From positions 1-17,146 of the forward strand of contig PCTT01000014.1 of assembly GCA_002771585.1 (NCBI GenBank): a stretch of 17,146 nucleotides of DNA. Reading direction: 5' to 3'. Position numbers and translations under genes: made by a program. The stretch's first letter is position 1. The number at the start of each line of letters is the position of its first letter. Source of the DNA: Candidatus Campbellbacteria bacterium CG22_combo_CG10-13_8_21_14_all_36_13. GTDB taxonomy: Bacteria; Patescibacteriota; Minisyncoccia; Phycocordibacterales; PCTT01. The notes under the pieces are model-generated. The model was not told the origin of the DNA. It was given only the letters and a program-made list of their open reading frames with translations, and ran no database searches. Positions 12,347 to 17,146 of the stretch are shown here, one piece after another.

Positions 12347-12466
12347 ATGAGTCCCGTTAGAAATAGCGGACGCAAAGATAAAATTTTAAAGATGATACAA
12401 AAGTCGAAAGTACATATACAAAAAAGTGTTTGGATGACGGAAATTGAGTCCGCGTCCTATTTCTAA
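12347..12466 (+). CDS. Upstream 39-codon ORF created by the insertion in front of infA
   Basis: ATG at 12347, stop TAA at 12464-12466, 39 residues (begins MSPVRNSGRKDKILKMIQ, ends MTEIESASYF). Its ATGAGT is the left copy of the 6-bp duplication flanking the 118-bp element, so the start is probably the ancestral infA start codon, now reading into the element in a frame different from infA. The stop lies 4 nt before the present infA ATG, close enough for re-initiation. The translated element has PVRN at the left repeat, a translation I associate with CCCGTTAGAAAT elements of CPR genomes. No evidence of a functional peptide; its value may be as a translated leader. Confidence 0.35.
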   Translation: MSPVRNSGRKDKILKMIQKSKVHIQKSVWMTEIESASYF

Positions 12467-12470
12467 CGGG
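12353..12470. mobile_element. MITE-like element inserted in the infA start codon
   Basis: 118 bp bounded by perfect 14-bp terminal inverted repeats CCCGTTAGAAATAG (12353-12366) and CTATTTCTAACGGG (12457-12470), with further internal complementarity (GGACGC 12368-12373 / GCGTCC 12452-12457). A 6-bp direct repeat ATGAGT flanks it exactly (12347-12352 and 12471-12476), as expected for a target-site duplication. It encodes no transposase, so it would be a non-autonomous element mobilised in trans. CCCGTTAGAAAT-bounded repeats are, as I recall, dispersed in Parcubacteria; the transposase family is unknown. The insertion restored infA with an intact ATG and supplied the AACGGG just before it. Confidence 0.75.
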
Positions 12471-12689
12471 ATGAGTGATAACACACAAAAACCCGAGACA
12501 ATGACAGGCACCGTAATAGAGGCTCTACCTAATACTATGTTTATGGTACGCCTTGAAGATGGTACTGAAAAATTGACTTATCTTTCTGGAAAAATGAGAA
12601 AGTTCAGAATTCGTGTATTGGTTGGAGATACTGTCACTTTTGAAGTAGAGCCATATGGCGGAAAGGGTAGAATAATTAAAAGAACGTAA
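12471..12689 (+). CDS. infA: Translation initiation factor IF-1
   Basis: 72 residues from the ATG at 12471, exactly the usual IF-1 length. The OB-fold signature is clear: MTGTVIEALPNTMFMVRLEDG (11-31), LSGKMRKFRIRVLVGDTV (38-55) and PYGGKGRIIKRT (61-72). IF-1 occupies the ribosomal A site during initiation and assists IF-2 and IF-3. The frame is open upstream to a TTG at 12444, but that extension merely translates the right end of the inserted element (ISNG) and is rejected. The start codon is part of the 6-bp duplication made by that insertion, and its first A can pair within the element's long stem, so translation may depend on unfolding. Genes downstream follow the conserved order infA-rpmJ-rpsM-rpsK-rpsD-rpoA-rplQ. 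Confidence 0.96.
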   Translation: MSDNTQKPETMTGTVIEALPNTMFMVRLEDGTEKLTYLSGKMRKFRIRVLVGDTVTFEVEPYGGKGRIIKRT

Positions 12690-12716
12690 GTTTTATAAGT
12701 TATATAAAATAGTATT

Positions 12717-12833
12717 GTGCACGTTAAATCTTCTGTAAAAAAAAGATGTAATAAATGTCAGACAGTGCGACGAAAAGGTCGCTTGTATGTTGTGTGCAAG
12801 TCTAATCCAAGACATAAGCAGAGACAAGGATAG
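12717..12833 (+). CDS. rpmJ: Ribosomal protein L36
   Basis: 38 residues, start GTG at 12717, stop TAG at 12831. The sequence (MHVKSSVKKRCNKCQTV, then LYVVCKSNPRHKQRQG) matches bacterial L36 end to end. The zinc ligands C11, C14, C27 and H33 are all present, so this is the zinc-binding (C+) form. No ATG is available in a suitable place; GTG aligns with the usual first Met. It lies 27 nt after infA, in its canonical place, and is followed by a 12-bp AT hairpin (12834-12860) and the first copy of the intergenic repeat. Confidence 0.93.
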   Translation: MHVKSSVKKRCNKCQTVRRKGRLYVVCKSNPRHKQRQG

Positions 12834-12860
12834 GAAATAAAAACCATAGGTTTTTATTTC
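12834..12860 (+). terminator. AT-rich hairpin after rpmJ
   Basis: GAAATAAAAACC (12834-12845) / GGTTTTTATTTC (12849-12860), a perfect 12-bp stem with loop ATA. A near-identical hairpin follows rpsM, so it may travel with the intergenic repeat. As a terminator it is weak; partial attenuation is possible. Confidence 0.4.
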
Positions 12861-12867
12861 AAATTCT

Positions 12868-13020
12868 AAGCACGAATATCGAAATCCTAAACAAATCATA
12901 ATGACCAAAACACAAAATACAAAAAACTTAAATAAAAATAAAAATGTTTCTAATTTGGAACATTTGGATTTTGATATTATTTCGAATTTAGATATTAGAT
13001 ATTAGATATTAGATATTATT
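12868..13020. repeat. Intergenic repeat, copy 1 (rpmJ-rpsM)
   Basis: Begins AAGCACGAATATCGAAATCC and contains AATGACCAAAACACAAAATA and the hairpin AATGTTTC-TAATTT-GGAACATT. Outer segments AATATCGAAATCC and GGATTTTGATATT are near-perfect inverted repeats. It ends with four tandem GATATTA units (12991-13018) that run into the rpsM start. It shares most of its length with copies at 13424 and 14033. An in-frame ATG-to-TAG reading frame (12901-13005, 34 residues) is open. Confidence 0.85.
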
Positions 13021-13401
13021 ATGCGTATAAGCGGTATCACAATTCCAGACAACAAGAGATTAGAGATAGGCCTTACTGCTGTTTTTGGTATTGGTAGATC
13101 TAGTGCTCAAAAGATTTTAGACAGAGCAAAGATTGATCACGGCAAAAAATCAAAAGATTTAAATGACGATGAAGAAAATGCAATCAGAAAGATTGTTGAA
13201 GAATATGTCGTGGAGGGAGATCTAAAGCGAGAGATTTCTGGAAATATAAAAAGATTGAAGGATATCAAGTCTTATCGTGGTTCAAGACATACAAAAAGAT
13301 TACCTGCTAACGGACAAAGATCTAAGACAAACTCAAGAACAATTCGTGGAAACGTGAGAAAGACCATGGGTTCTGGTAAGAAGAAGGTTGAGAAGAAATA
13401 A
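13021..13401 (+). CDS. rpsM: Ribosomal protein S13
   Basis: 126 residues, normal length. Family landmarks: ISGITIPDNKRLEIGLTAVFGIG (3-25), the helix-two-turn-helix; VEGDLKREISGNIKRLKDIKSYRG (64-87); and RHTKRLPANGQRSKTNSRT (89-107), the rRNA/tRNA-contacting C-terminal region, ending in a Lys-rich tail. S13 sits in the 30S head and contacts the P-site tRNA and S19. No Shine-Dalgarno site precedes the ATG; the last bases of the upstream repeat (ATATTATT) touch it directly. The stop codon lies inside the stem of a 12-bp AT hairpin. Confidence 0.97.
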   Translation: MRISGITIPDNKRLEIGLTAVFGIGRSSAQKILDRAKIDHGKKSKDLNDDEENAIRKIVEEYVVEGDLKREISGNIKRLKDIKSYRGSRHTKRLPANGQRSKTNSRTIRGNVRKTMGSGKKKVEKK

Positions 13402-13423
13402 AAAACATACGGTTTTTTATTTC
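13395..13423 (+). terminator. AT-rich hairpin overlapping the rpsM stop
   Basis: GAAATAAAAAAC (13395-13406) / GTTTTTTATTTC (13412-13423), a 12-bp stem with loop ATACG. The TAA stop of rpsM lies in the left arm. It parallels the hairpin after rpmJ and may attenuate transcription or protect the 3' end. Confidence 0.4.
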
Positions 13424-13570
13424 AAGCACGAAATAAGAATATCGAAATCCTAAACAAATCATAATGACCAAAACACAAAATACAAAAAAATTAAACGAAA
13501 GCGTCAATGTTTCTAATTTGGAACATTTGTGCTTGTGTTTTGTTTCGGATTTCGGTATTGGAGATTATTA
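13424..13570. repeat. Intergenic repeat, copy 2 (rpsM-rpsK)
   Basis: AAGCACGAAATAAGAATATC then GAAATCCTAAACAAATCATA, the AATGACCAAAACACAAAATA block and the AATGTTTC/GGAACATT hairpin as in copy 1; the right end (GGATTTCGGTATT) pairs with AATATCGAAATCC. The last 20-30 bp before rpsK differ from the other copies. Open frame 13464-13583 (39 residues). Confidence 0.85.
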
Positions 13571-13592
13571 TTTACGAGCTTAGCGAGTTATT

Positions 13593-14027
13593 ATGGGTAA
13601 GAAAAGAATCGTAAAACAAGGGGGTGGACAAATGGACTCTGGCGCAAAGGCCAGGGCTCTTGCAAAAGCGCCAACTAAAAAAGTTGAAAAAGGTGCTTTA
13701 TATATAGAATCAACTTATAACAATACGAGAGTTACTCTTGCTGATATAAAGGGTAATGTTATTGCTTGGTCATCAAGTGGTGCCCTTGGTTTTAAGGGTG
13801 CTAAAAAAGGAACTCCTTTTGCCGCTGCTAAGGTGGGTGAAATAGTTGGAGACAAGGCAAAGATGAGCGGAGTAAAGTCTGTTGCAGTTACTATAAAAGG
13901 TGTTGGGGCAGGAAGAGAATCAGCATTAAGAGCTTTTGTATCAAAAGGTATTTCAGTTTTAATTATAAAAGACGTGACTCCGGTACCTCACAATGGGCCA
14001 AAGCCACCTAAGCCACGTAGAGTATAA
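13593..14027 (+). CDS. rpsK: Ribosomal protein S11
   Basis: 144 residues. A basic N-terminal extension (1-30) precedes the conserved core LYIESTYNNTRVTLADIKGNVIAWSSSGALGFKGAKKGTPFAAA (36-79), VTIKGVGAGRESALRAF (99-115) and the C-terminal DVTPVPHNGPKPPKPRRV. The usual NGCRPPKRRRV end here reads NGPKPPKPRRV, a mild divergence. S11 lines the 30S platform near the E-site and the mRNA exit. It is separated from rpsM by 191 bp filled by repeat copy 2, unusually wide for this pair. GAG (13585-13587) is at best a weak ribosome binding site. Confidence 0.97.
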   Translation: MGKKRIVKQGGGQMDSGAKARALAKAPTKKVEKGALYIESTYNNTRVTLADIKGNVIAWSSSGALGFKGAKKGTPFAAAKVGEIVGDKAKMSGVKSVAVTIKGVGAGRESALRAFVSKGISVLIIKDVTPVPHNGPKPPKPRRV

Positions 14028-14032
14028 GCACT

Positions 14033-14175
14033 AAGCACGAATATCGAAATACTAAACAAATAATAATGACCAAAACACAATACACAAAAGAAATAAATGA
14101 AAATAAAAATGTTTCTAGTTTGGAACATTTGGATTTTGATATTGTTTCGGATTTAGAAATTAGAAATTAGATATT
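14033..14175. repeat. Intergenic repeat, copy 3 (rpsK-rpsD)
   Basis: Begins AAGCACGAATATCGAAATAC and keeps the AATGACCAAAACACAA block, the hairpin AATGTTTC-TAGTTT-GGAACATT and a right end GGATTTTGATATT. Unlike copies 1 and 2 it lacks the preceding GAAATAAAAA hairpin. Open frame 14066-14170 (34 residues), its TAG 5 nt before the rpsD ATG. Confidence 0.85.
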
Positions 14176-14784
14176 ATGCGCATTGGACCAAAATATAAAA
14201 TAGCTCGTAGACTTGGAACACCTGTGTTTGAAAAAACTCAAACAGAGAAGTTTGTTACAAGAGAAGCAAGAAGAGCAAAAAATTCTAGAGGGAAAAGACC
14301 TAGACCAAAAACTGGTTTTGGTGCTCAGCTTCTTGAAAAACAAAAAGCTAGATATACATACAATATTGCAGAAAAACAGTTTGCAAAATATGTAAAAGAG
14401 TCACTAGAAAAAAAAGGTAATCCCTCTGATATGCTTTATGCAGCTCTAGAATCTAGATTAGACAATGTTGTATACAGGGCTGGCTTTGCTGGAACAAGAC
14501 AAATGGCAAGACAGCTTGTTTCTCACGGGCATATTTTAGTGAATGGTAAAAAAACCAATATTCCATCACACGCAACCAAAGAAGGGGATATTGTTTCTGT
14601 TCGTGAAGGAAGCAAAAACAAGAAACCATTTGAAGTATTTGCATCAAAAGAAAATGATTCTTCGCCAAAGTGGATTTCTGTAGATACAAAAAAGGGAACA
14701 GCAAAGGTTGGTAAGGTTGATCCATATGACAGCACAGTAAATAATTTTAATCTTACGACCGTAATAGAGTATTACAGTAGATAA
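14176..14784 (+). CDS. rpsD: Ribosomal protein S4
   Basis: 202 residues. N-terminal segment IGPKYKIARRLGTPVF (3-18) lacks the zinc cysteines, so this is the C-minus form. The S4 RNA-binding domain is textbook: LESRLDNVVYRAGFAGTRQMARQLVSHGHILVNGKKTNIPSHATKEGDIVSVRE (about 90-143). It ends with VIEYYSR, the standard S4 C-terminus. S4 nucleates 30S assembly by binding 16S rRNA and, in many bacteria, represses its own operon; no S4-binding pseudoknot was recognised here. The start follows repeat copy 3 directly with no Shine-Dalgarno site. Confidence 0.97.
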   Translation: MRIGPKYKIARRLGTPVFEKTQTEKFVTREARRAKNSRGKRPRPKTGFGAQLLEKQKARYTYNIAEKQFAKYVKESLEKKGNPSDMLYAALESRLDNVVYRAGFAGTRQMARQLVSHGHILVNGKKTNIPSHATKEGDIVSVREGSKNKKPFEVFASKENDSSPKWISVDTKKGTAKVGKVDPYDSTVNNFNLTTVIEYYSR

Positions 14785-14789
14785 TACAC

Positions 14790-14818
14790 TTGATTAAATG
14801 TAAATTATAGTGTAGAAT
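14790..14818 (+). promoter_or_regulatory. Promoter before rpoA
   Basis: TTGATT (14790-14795) and TAGAAT (14813-14818), spacer exactly 17. It would give a leader of about 37 nt. A second candidate, TTACTT (14829-14834) with TATATT (14852-14857), spacer 17, ends 5 nt before the ATG and would make a leaderless rpoA mRNA. Confidence 0.55.
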
Positions 14819-14862
14819 ATTTTTTTCATTACTTATAAATTATTAGCCTATTATATTAAATT

Positions 14863-15810
14863 ATGGATTACAACATTGTGTTACCATCAAAGCCAAGGGT
14901 TGTTAAAGAAGAAGCGCTAAGCGCGACTTTTGAAATAGATGGACTGTATCCAGGATATGGTCATACTCTAGGAAACTCACTAAGAAGAATTATATTATCT
15001 TCTCTACCCGGAGCAGCAATTACATCAATCAAAATTGATGGAGTTAGTCATGAATTTTCAACAATTGATGGCGTACAAGAGGATGTTATTACTATTCTTT
15101 TAAACCTAAAGAAAGTAAGAATTAAAGTAAATAGTGAGGAGGTACAATCTATGTCTCTAAAAGTAAAAGGACCCGCTGTGGTTACAGCTGGTGACATTGT
15201 TGCACCAGGACAAGTTGAGATATTAAACCCAGAACTGGTTGTTTGTCATATAAATGGAAAAATTGAATTAGATGTTGATATAACAGTGGAAAGAGGTGTT
15301 GGATATGTCCCAAAAGAAGAATTACAAAAAGATAGAGTTGAGATAGGTAGTATTTCTATAGACGCAAACTTTAGCCCAATAAGAAGGGTTAATTACGAAG
15401 TAGAAAACATGCGAGTTGGAGATAGAACAAACTTCAATAGATTAAGAATTTTTGTTGAGACAGACGGAACTATTTCACCAAGAGAAGTTCTTGATTCTTC
15501 TGTTAGAATCATGATCGATCAACTCAAGGCTGTTGTTGGATTCCAAGAGCCAGTTGAAGCTTCTGTTGAAGATTCTGTTACTGTTGATGATAATGATGAG
15601 CCAGACACAGAGTTTTTGAAGACAAGAATCGATACTTTAGGGCTTTCAACAAGGACAGAGAATGCTTTGGTTAATGCAAACATAAGAACGGTAGGGGGAT
15701 TGGTTAGAAAGAAAAAGTCAGATCTATTAGCAATGGAAGGTCTTGGTAAAAAGAGCCTTGATGAACTAGAGGAGCTTCTATCAGCAAACGGAATTACTTT
15801 GAAGGAATAA
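14863..15810 (+). CDS. rpoA: RNA polymerase alpha subunit
   Basis: 315 residues, complete. The N-terminal dimerisation domain (about 1-230) has LYPGYGHTLGNSLRRIILSSLPG (28-50), the classic GNxLRRxLLSS segment, and VERGVGYVP (142-150). A short acidic linker (about 231-250) leads to the C-terminal domain (about 255-315): LGLSTRTENALVNANIRTVGGLV with the Arg that contacts UP-element DNA, and LGKKSLDELEELL. The alphaCTD is therefore intact and UP-element or activator contacts are possible. It sits between rpsD and rplQ as in most bacteria, but with 78 bp before it holding one or two promoters. Confidence 0.98.
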   Translation: MDYNIVLPSKPRVVKEEALSATFEIDGLYPGYGHTLGNSLRRIILSSLPGAAITSIKIDGVSHEFSTIDGVQEDVITILLNLKKVRIKVNSEEVQSMSLKVKGPAVVTAGDIVAPGQVEILNPELVVCHINGKIELDVDITVERGVGYVPKEELQKDRVEIGSISIDANFSPIRRVNYEVENMRVGDRTNFNRLRIFVETDGTISPREVLDSSVRIMIDQLKAVVGFQEPVEASVEDSVTVDDNDEPDTEFLKTRIDTLGLSTRTENALVNANIRTVGGLVRKKKSDLLAMEGLGKKSLDELEELLSANGITLKE

Positions 15811-15828
15811 TAAAAATAATTATCAACC

Positions 15829-16185
15829 ATGAAACACGGAATCAAACAAAGAAAATTTGGAAGAGTTACAAAACAGAGAACAGCTCTCTTAAGGTCTCTT
15901 GCAATATCGTTAATAAAACACGAGAAAATCGAGACAACAGAAGCAAAGGCTAAAGAGCTTAGACCTTATGTTGAAAAGCTAATCACAAGAGCAAAGACAA
16001 ATTCAGTATTTTCTCACAGGATTCTAATGTCTAGAATCGGTGGCTCAAACAAAGACGTTGTTTCAAAGTTGATAAAAGAAATTGGACCAAGGTATATTGA
16101 CAGAAAAGGTGGTTATACTAGAATCACAAAGATTACACACCGCGCAAGTGATGCAAGTAAGATGGCTATAATTGAATTAGTATAA
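15829..16185 (+). CDS. rplQ: Ribosomal protein L17
   Basis: 118 residues, full length. Starts MKHGIKQRKFGRVTKQRTAL, continues with LRSLAISLIKHEKIETTEAKAKELRPYVEKLI (21-52) and ends with the basic strand GGYTRITKI...RASDASKMAIIEL. L17 is near the peptide exit tunnel in the 50S. It lies 18 nt after rpoA and 2 nt before rplM, without internal terminators, so rpoA-rplQ-rplM-rpsI should be one transcript. No strong ribosome binding site; CAACC precedes the ATG. Confidence 0.97.
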   Translation: MKHGIKQRKFGRVTKQRTALLRSLAISLIKHEKIETTEAKAKELRPYVEKLITRAKTNSVFSHRILMSRIGGSNKDVVSKLIKEIGPRYIDRKGGYTRITKITHRASDASKMAIIELV

Positions 16186-16187
16186 TT

Positions 16188-16550
16188 ATGGAAACAGCAA
16201 AAAAAACAAAAGAATATACAATTGATGCAAAGGGTAGAAAGCTAGGAAGACTTGCTACTGAAATAGCTGTGCTTTTGATTGGTAAAAATGAACCAAATTT
16301 CAAGACAAACGTTTTACCTGATGTGAATGTTTTTGTTACAAACGTTGATTTAATGGACATAGATGACAAAAAAGCATCAACAAAAAAATATTATAGATAC
16401 TCTGGTTATCCGGGTGGACAAAAAGCAGAAACACTAGCCCAAGTAAGAGACAAAAAGGGTACGGGTGAGGTTTTGAAGACTGCTGTTTATGGCATGCTTC
16501 CTATAAATAAATTAAGAAAGGAGAGAATGAAGAAATTAATAATAAAGTAA
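16188..16550 (+). CDS. rplM: Ribosomal protein L13, C-terminally short
   Basis: 120 residues against about 142 in Escherichia coli. Recognisable by YTIDAKGRKLGRLATEIAVLLIGK (10-33), KYYRYSGYPGG (67-77) and VYGMLPINKLRKERMKKLIIK (100-120). The usual extra ~20 residues after the MLP..LgR..mkkLkvy segment are missing, as is part of the N-terminal strand. L13 is an early 50S assembly protein. It starts 2 nt after rplQ and ends 1 nt before rpsI. Confidence 0.95.
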   Translation: METAKKTKEYTIDAKGRKLGRLATEIAVLLIGKNEPNFKTNVLPDVNVFVTNVDLMDIDDKKASTKKYYRYSGYPGGQKAETLAQVRDKKGTGEVLKTAVYGMLPINKLRKERMKKLIIK

Positions 16551-16551
16551 T

Positions 16552-16968
16552 ATGGCCACTAAGAAAGAATCAAAAGATAAATACGTTGAAGGTATAGGAA
16601 GAAGAAAAACTTCTACCGCTCGCGTTCGACTCACAGAGGGTGGGGCAAAACATGTCGTTGTAGTAAATGATCAAAAAGTTGATGAGTATTTTAAAACCGA
16701 CGATCAAAGAAAAACTGCGATTGAAGCACTTAATAAGATTGATGGAGCAGTACATTACCAAGTAAGCGCTAAGGTTTCTGGTGGTGGTCATTCATCTCAG
16801 GCAGAGGCAGTGAGGCATGGTATTTCAAGGGCATTAGTTTTAATAAATCAAGAATCAAGAAAACCGTTGAAAAAAGTTGGTTTCCTAAAGAGAGATCCAA
16901 GAATAAAAGAAAGAAAGAAACCAGGACTCAAGAAAGCTCGAAAGAGACCAGCTTGGAGCAAACGATAG
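16552..16968 (+). CDS. rpsI: Ribosomal protein S9
   Basis: 138 residues. Lys-rich N-terminus, then YVEGIGRRKTSTARVRLTEG (11-30), VSGGGHSSQAEAVRHGISRAL (75-95) and the C-terminal tail GFLKRDPRIKERKKPGLKKARKRPAWSKR (110-138), whose final SKR reaches the P-site tRNA anticodon loop. S9 pairs with L13 in most bacterial operons, as here with a 1-nt gap. It is the last gene of the cluster in this window; no clean terminator follows. Confidence 0.97.
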   Translation: MATKKESKDKYVEGIGRRKTSTARVRLTEGGAKHVVVVNDQKVDEYFKTDDQRKTAIEALNKIDGAVHYQVSAKVSGGGHSSQAEAVRHGISRALVLINQESRKPLKKVGFLKRDPRIKERKKPGLKKARKRPAWSKR

Positions 16969-17146
16969 TTTTTAGCTTATAGGAAATTAGCTGATAGCTT
17001 TTAGAAATCCGGATCATTCACATCTGGTGGTGGTCGCATTTCCTATAGATGGTATGCGATTGGTATACCGATTATGACTAAGACAATAAGTATTGTAAAC
17101 CAGTCATTCATTTGTTACATATCTGTTTAGTTAACCTTCAAGGGTG
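16969..17146. other. Post-rpsI intergenic stretch with small palindromes
   Basis: 178 bp to the window edge. AGCTTATAGG and TTAGCTGATAGCTTTTAG are AGCT-rich repeats of the kind seen in CPR spacers. ATCCGGAT (17008-17015) and GGTATACC (17062-17069) are perfect palindromes, and TCGCAT (17034-17039) / ATGCGA (17054-17059) can pair. No clear terminator was found for rpsI. A 22-codon minus-strand frame lies at 17043-17111. Confidence 0.4.
17043..17111 (-). CDS. Possible 22-residue single-helix membrane peptide
   Basis: Minus-strand ATG (17109-17111) to TAG (17043-17045): MNDWFTILIVLVIIGIPIAY plus HL. The whole peptide would be one membrane helix with a polar start. No Shine-Dalgarno site and only a weak promoter-like sequence upstream, so this could be chance. 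Confidence 0.2.
   Translation of the reverse strand: MNDWFTILIVLVIIGIPIAYHL

Larger units (their letters stand above)
12347..12476. repeat. 6-bp direct repeat (target-site duplication) ATGAGT
   Basis: ATGAGT at 12347-12352 and 12471-12476 abuts both ends of the inverted-repeat element. Both copies begin with an ATG; the right one is the infA start. Confidence 0.75.

Noticed and set aside
12444..12470. TTG-initiated extension of infA
   Set aside because: These codons only translate the right end of the inserted element; from the ATG at 12471 the protein has the standard 72-residue IF-1 length.
12868..14175. CRISPR array in the ribosomal-gap repeats
   Set aside because: The repeated units are about 145 bp and separated by whole genes; there are no short regular repeats with spacers and no cas genes.
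14453..14735. Minus-strand frames inside rpsD
   Set aside because: Shadows of the conserved S4 domain with no promoter or ribosome binding site.

Overview
The window looks like chromosome from a Candidate Phyla Radiation (Patescibacteria) bacterium, most likely a Parcubacteria-type lineage. The evidence is the low GC, small compact genes, shortened housekeeping proteins (a 586-residue alanyl-tRNA synthetase, a 120-residue L13), a family-4-like uracil-DNA glycosylase without iron-sulfur cysteines, and dispersed palindromic intergenic repeats. UGA is used as a stop (for example at 274-276, 5321-5323 and 9512-9514), so the genetic code is standard and the recoded CPR lineages are excluded. The lineage call is inference; no 16S gene is present.

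Layout. Positions 1-3430 hold small accessory units, most closed by a strong hairpin terminator: a GC-richer 79-residue orphan; a membrane-anchored protein followed by an ATP-cone/PD-(D/E)XK nuclease fusion; an anchored DUF7282-like surface protein; an MgtC-type membrane protein; and a convergent two-helix membrane protein on the minus strand. Positions 3544-8366 run in one direction: a PD-(D/E)XK nuclease, a minimal O6-alkylguanine alkyltransferase-like protein, a uracil-DNA glycosylase, an M16 zinc protease and alaS. The three genes from 4480 to 6591 overlap and are probably translated together. Positions 8367-9608 hold a GC-rich palindromic repeat, a run of hairpins and two small two-helix membrane proteins, each with a Shine-Dalgarno site and its own terminator. 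Positions 9636-12250 hold an actin-like ATPase (PilM/FtsA type) and a single-pass protein with a baseplate-J-like outer domain, a pair that resembles PilM-PilN in architecture. Positions 12471-16968 are the alpha-operon end of the ribosomal cluster: infA, rpmJ (a 38-residue gene), rpsM, rpsK, rpsD, rpoA, rplQ, rplM, rpsI.

The most interesting structure is in the gaps. A 118-bp element with 14-bp perfect terminal inverted repeats and a 6-bp direct duplication (ATGAGT) sits exactly in the infA start codon: insertion duplicated the start, leaving one copy for infA and one opening a 39-codon upstream ORF. A second, unrelated ~145-bp repeat fills the rpmJ-rpsM, rpsM-rpsK and rpsK-rpsD gaps, and each copy keeps a similar 34-39-residue reading frame. 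A perfect rho-independent-type terminator overlaps the start codon of the actin-like gene, directly behind a promoter that would give a leaderless mRNA. Several genes have a -10-like hexamer only 5-10 nt before the start and no Shine-Dalgarno site, suggesting frequent leaderless initiation. No tRNA, rRNA, CRISPR array or intact transposase was seen.
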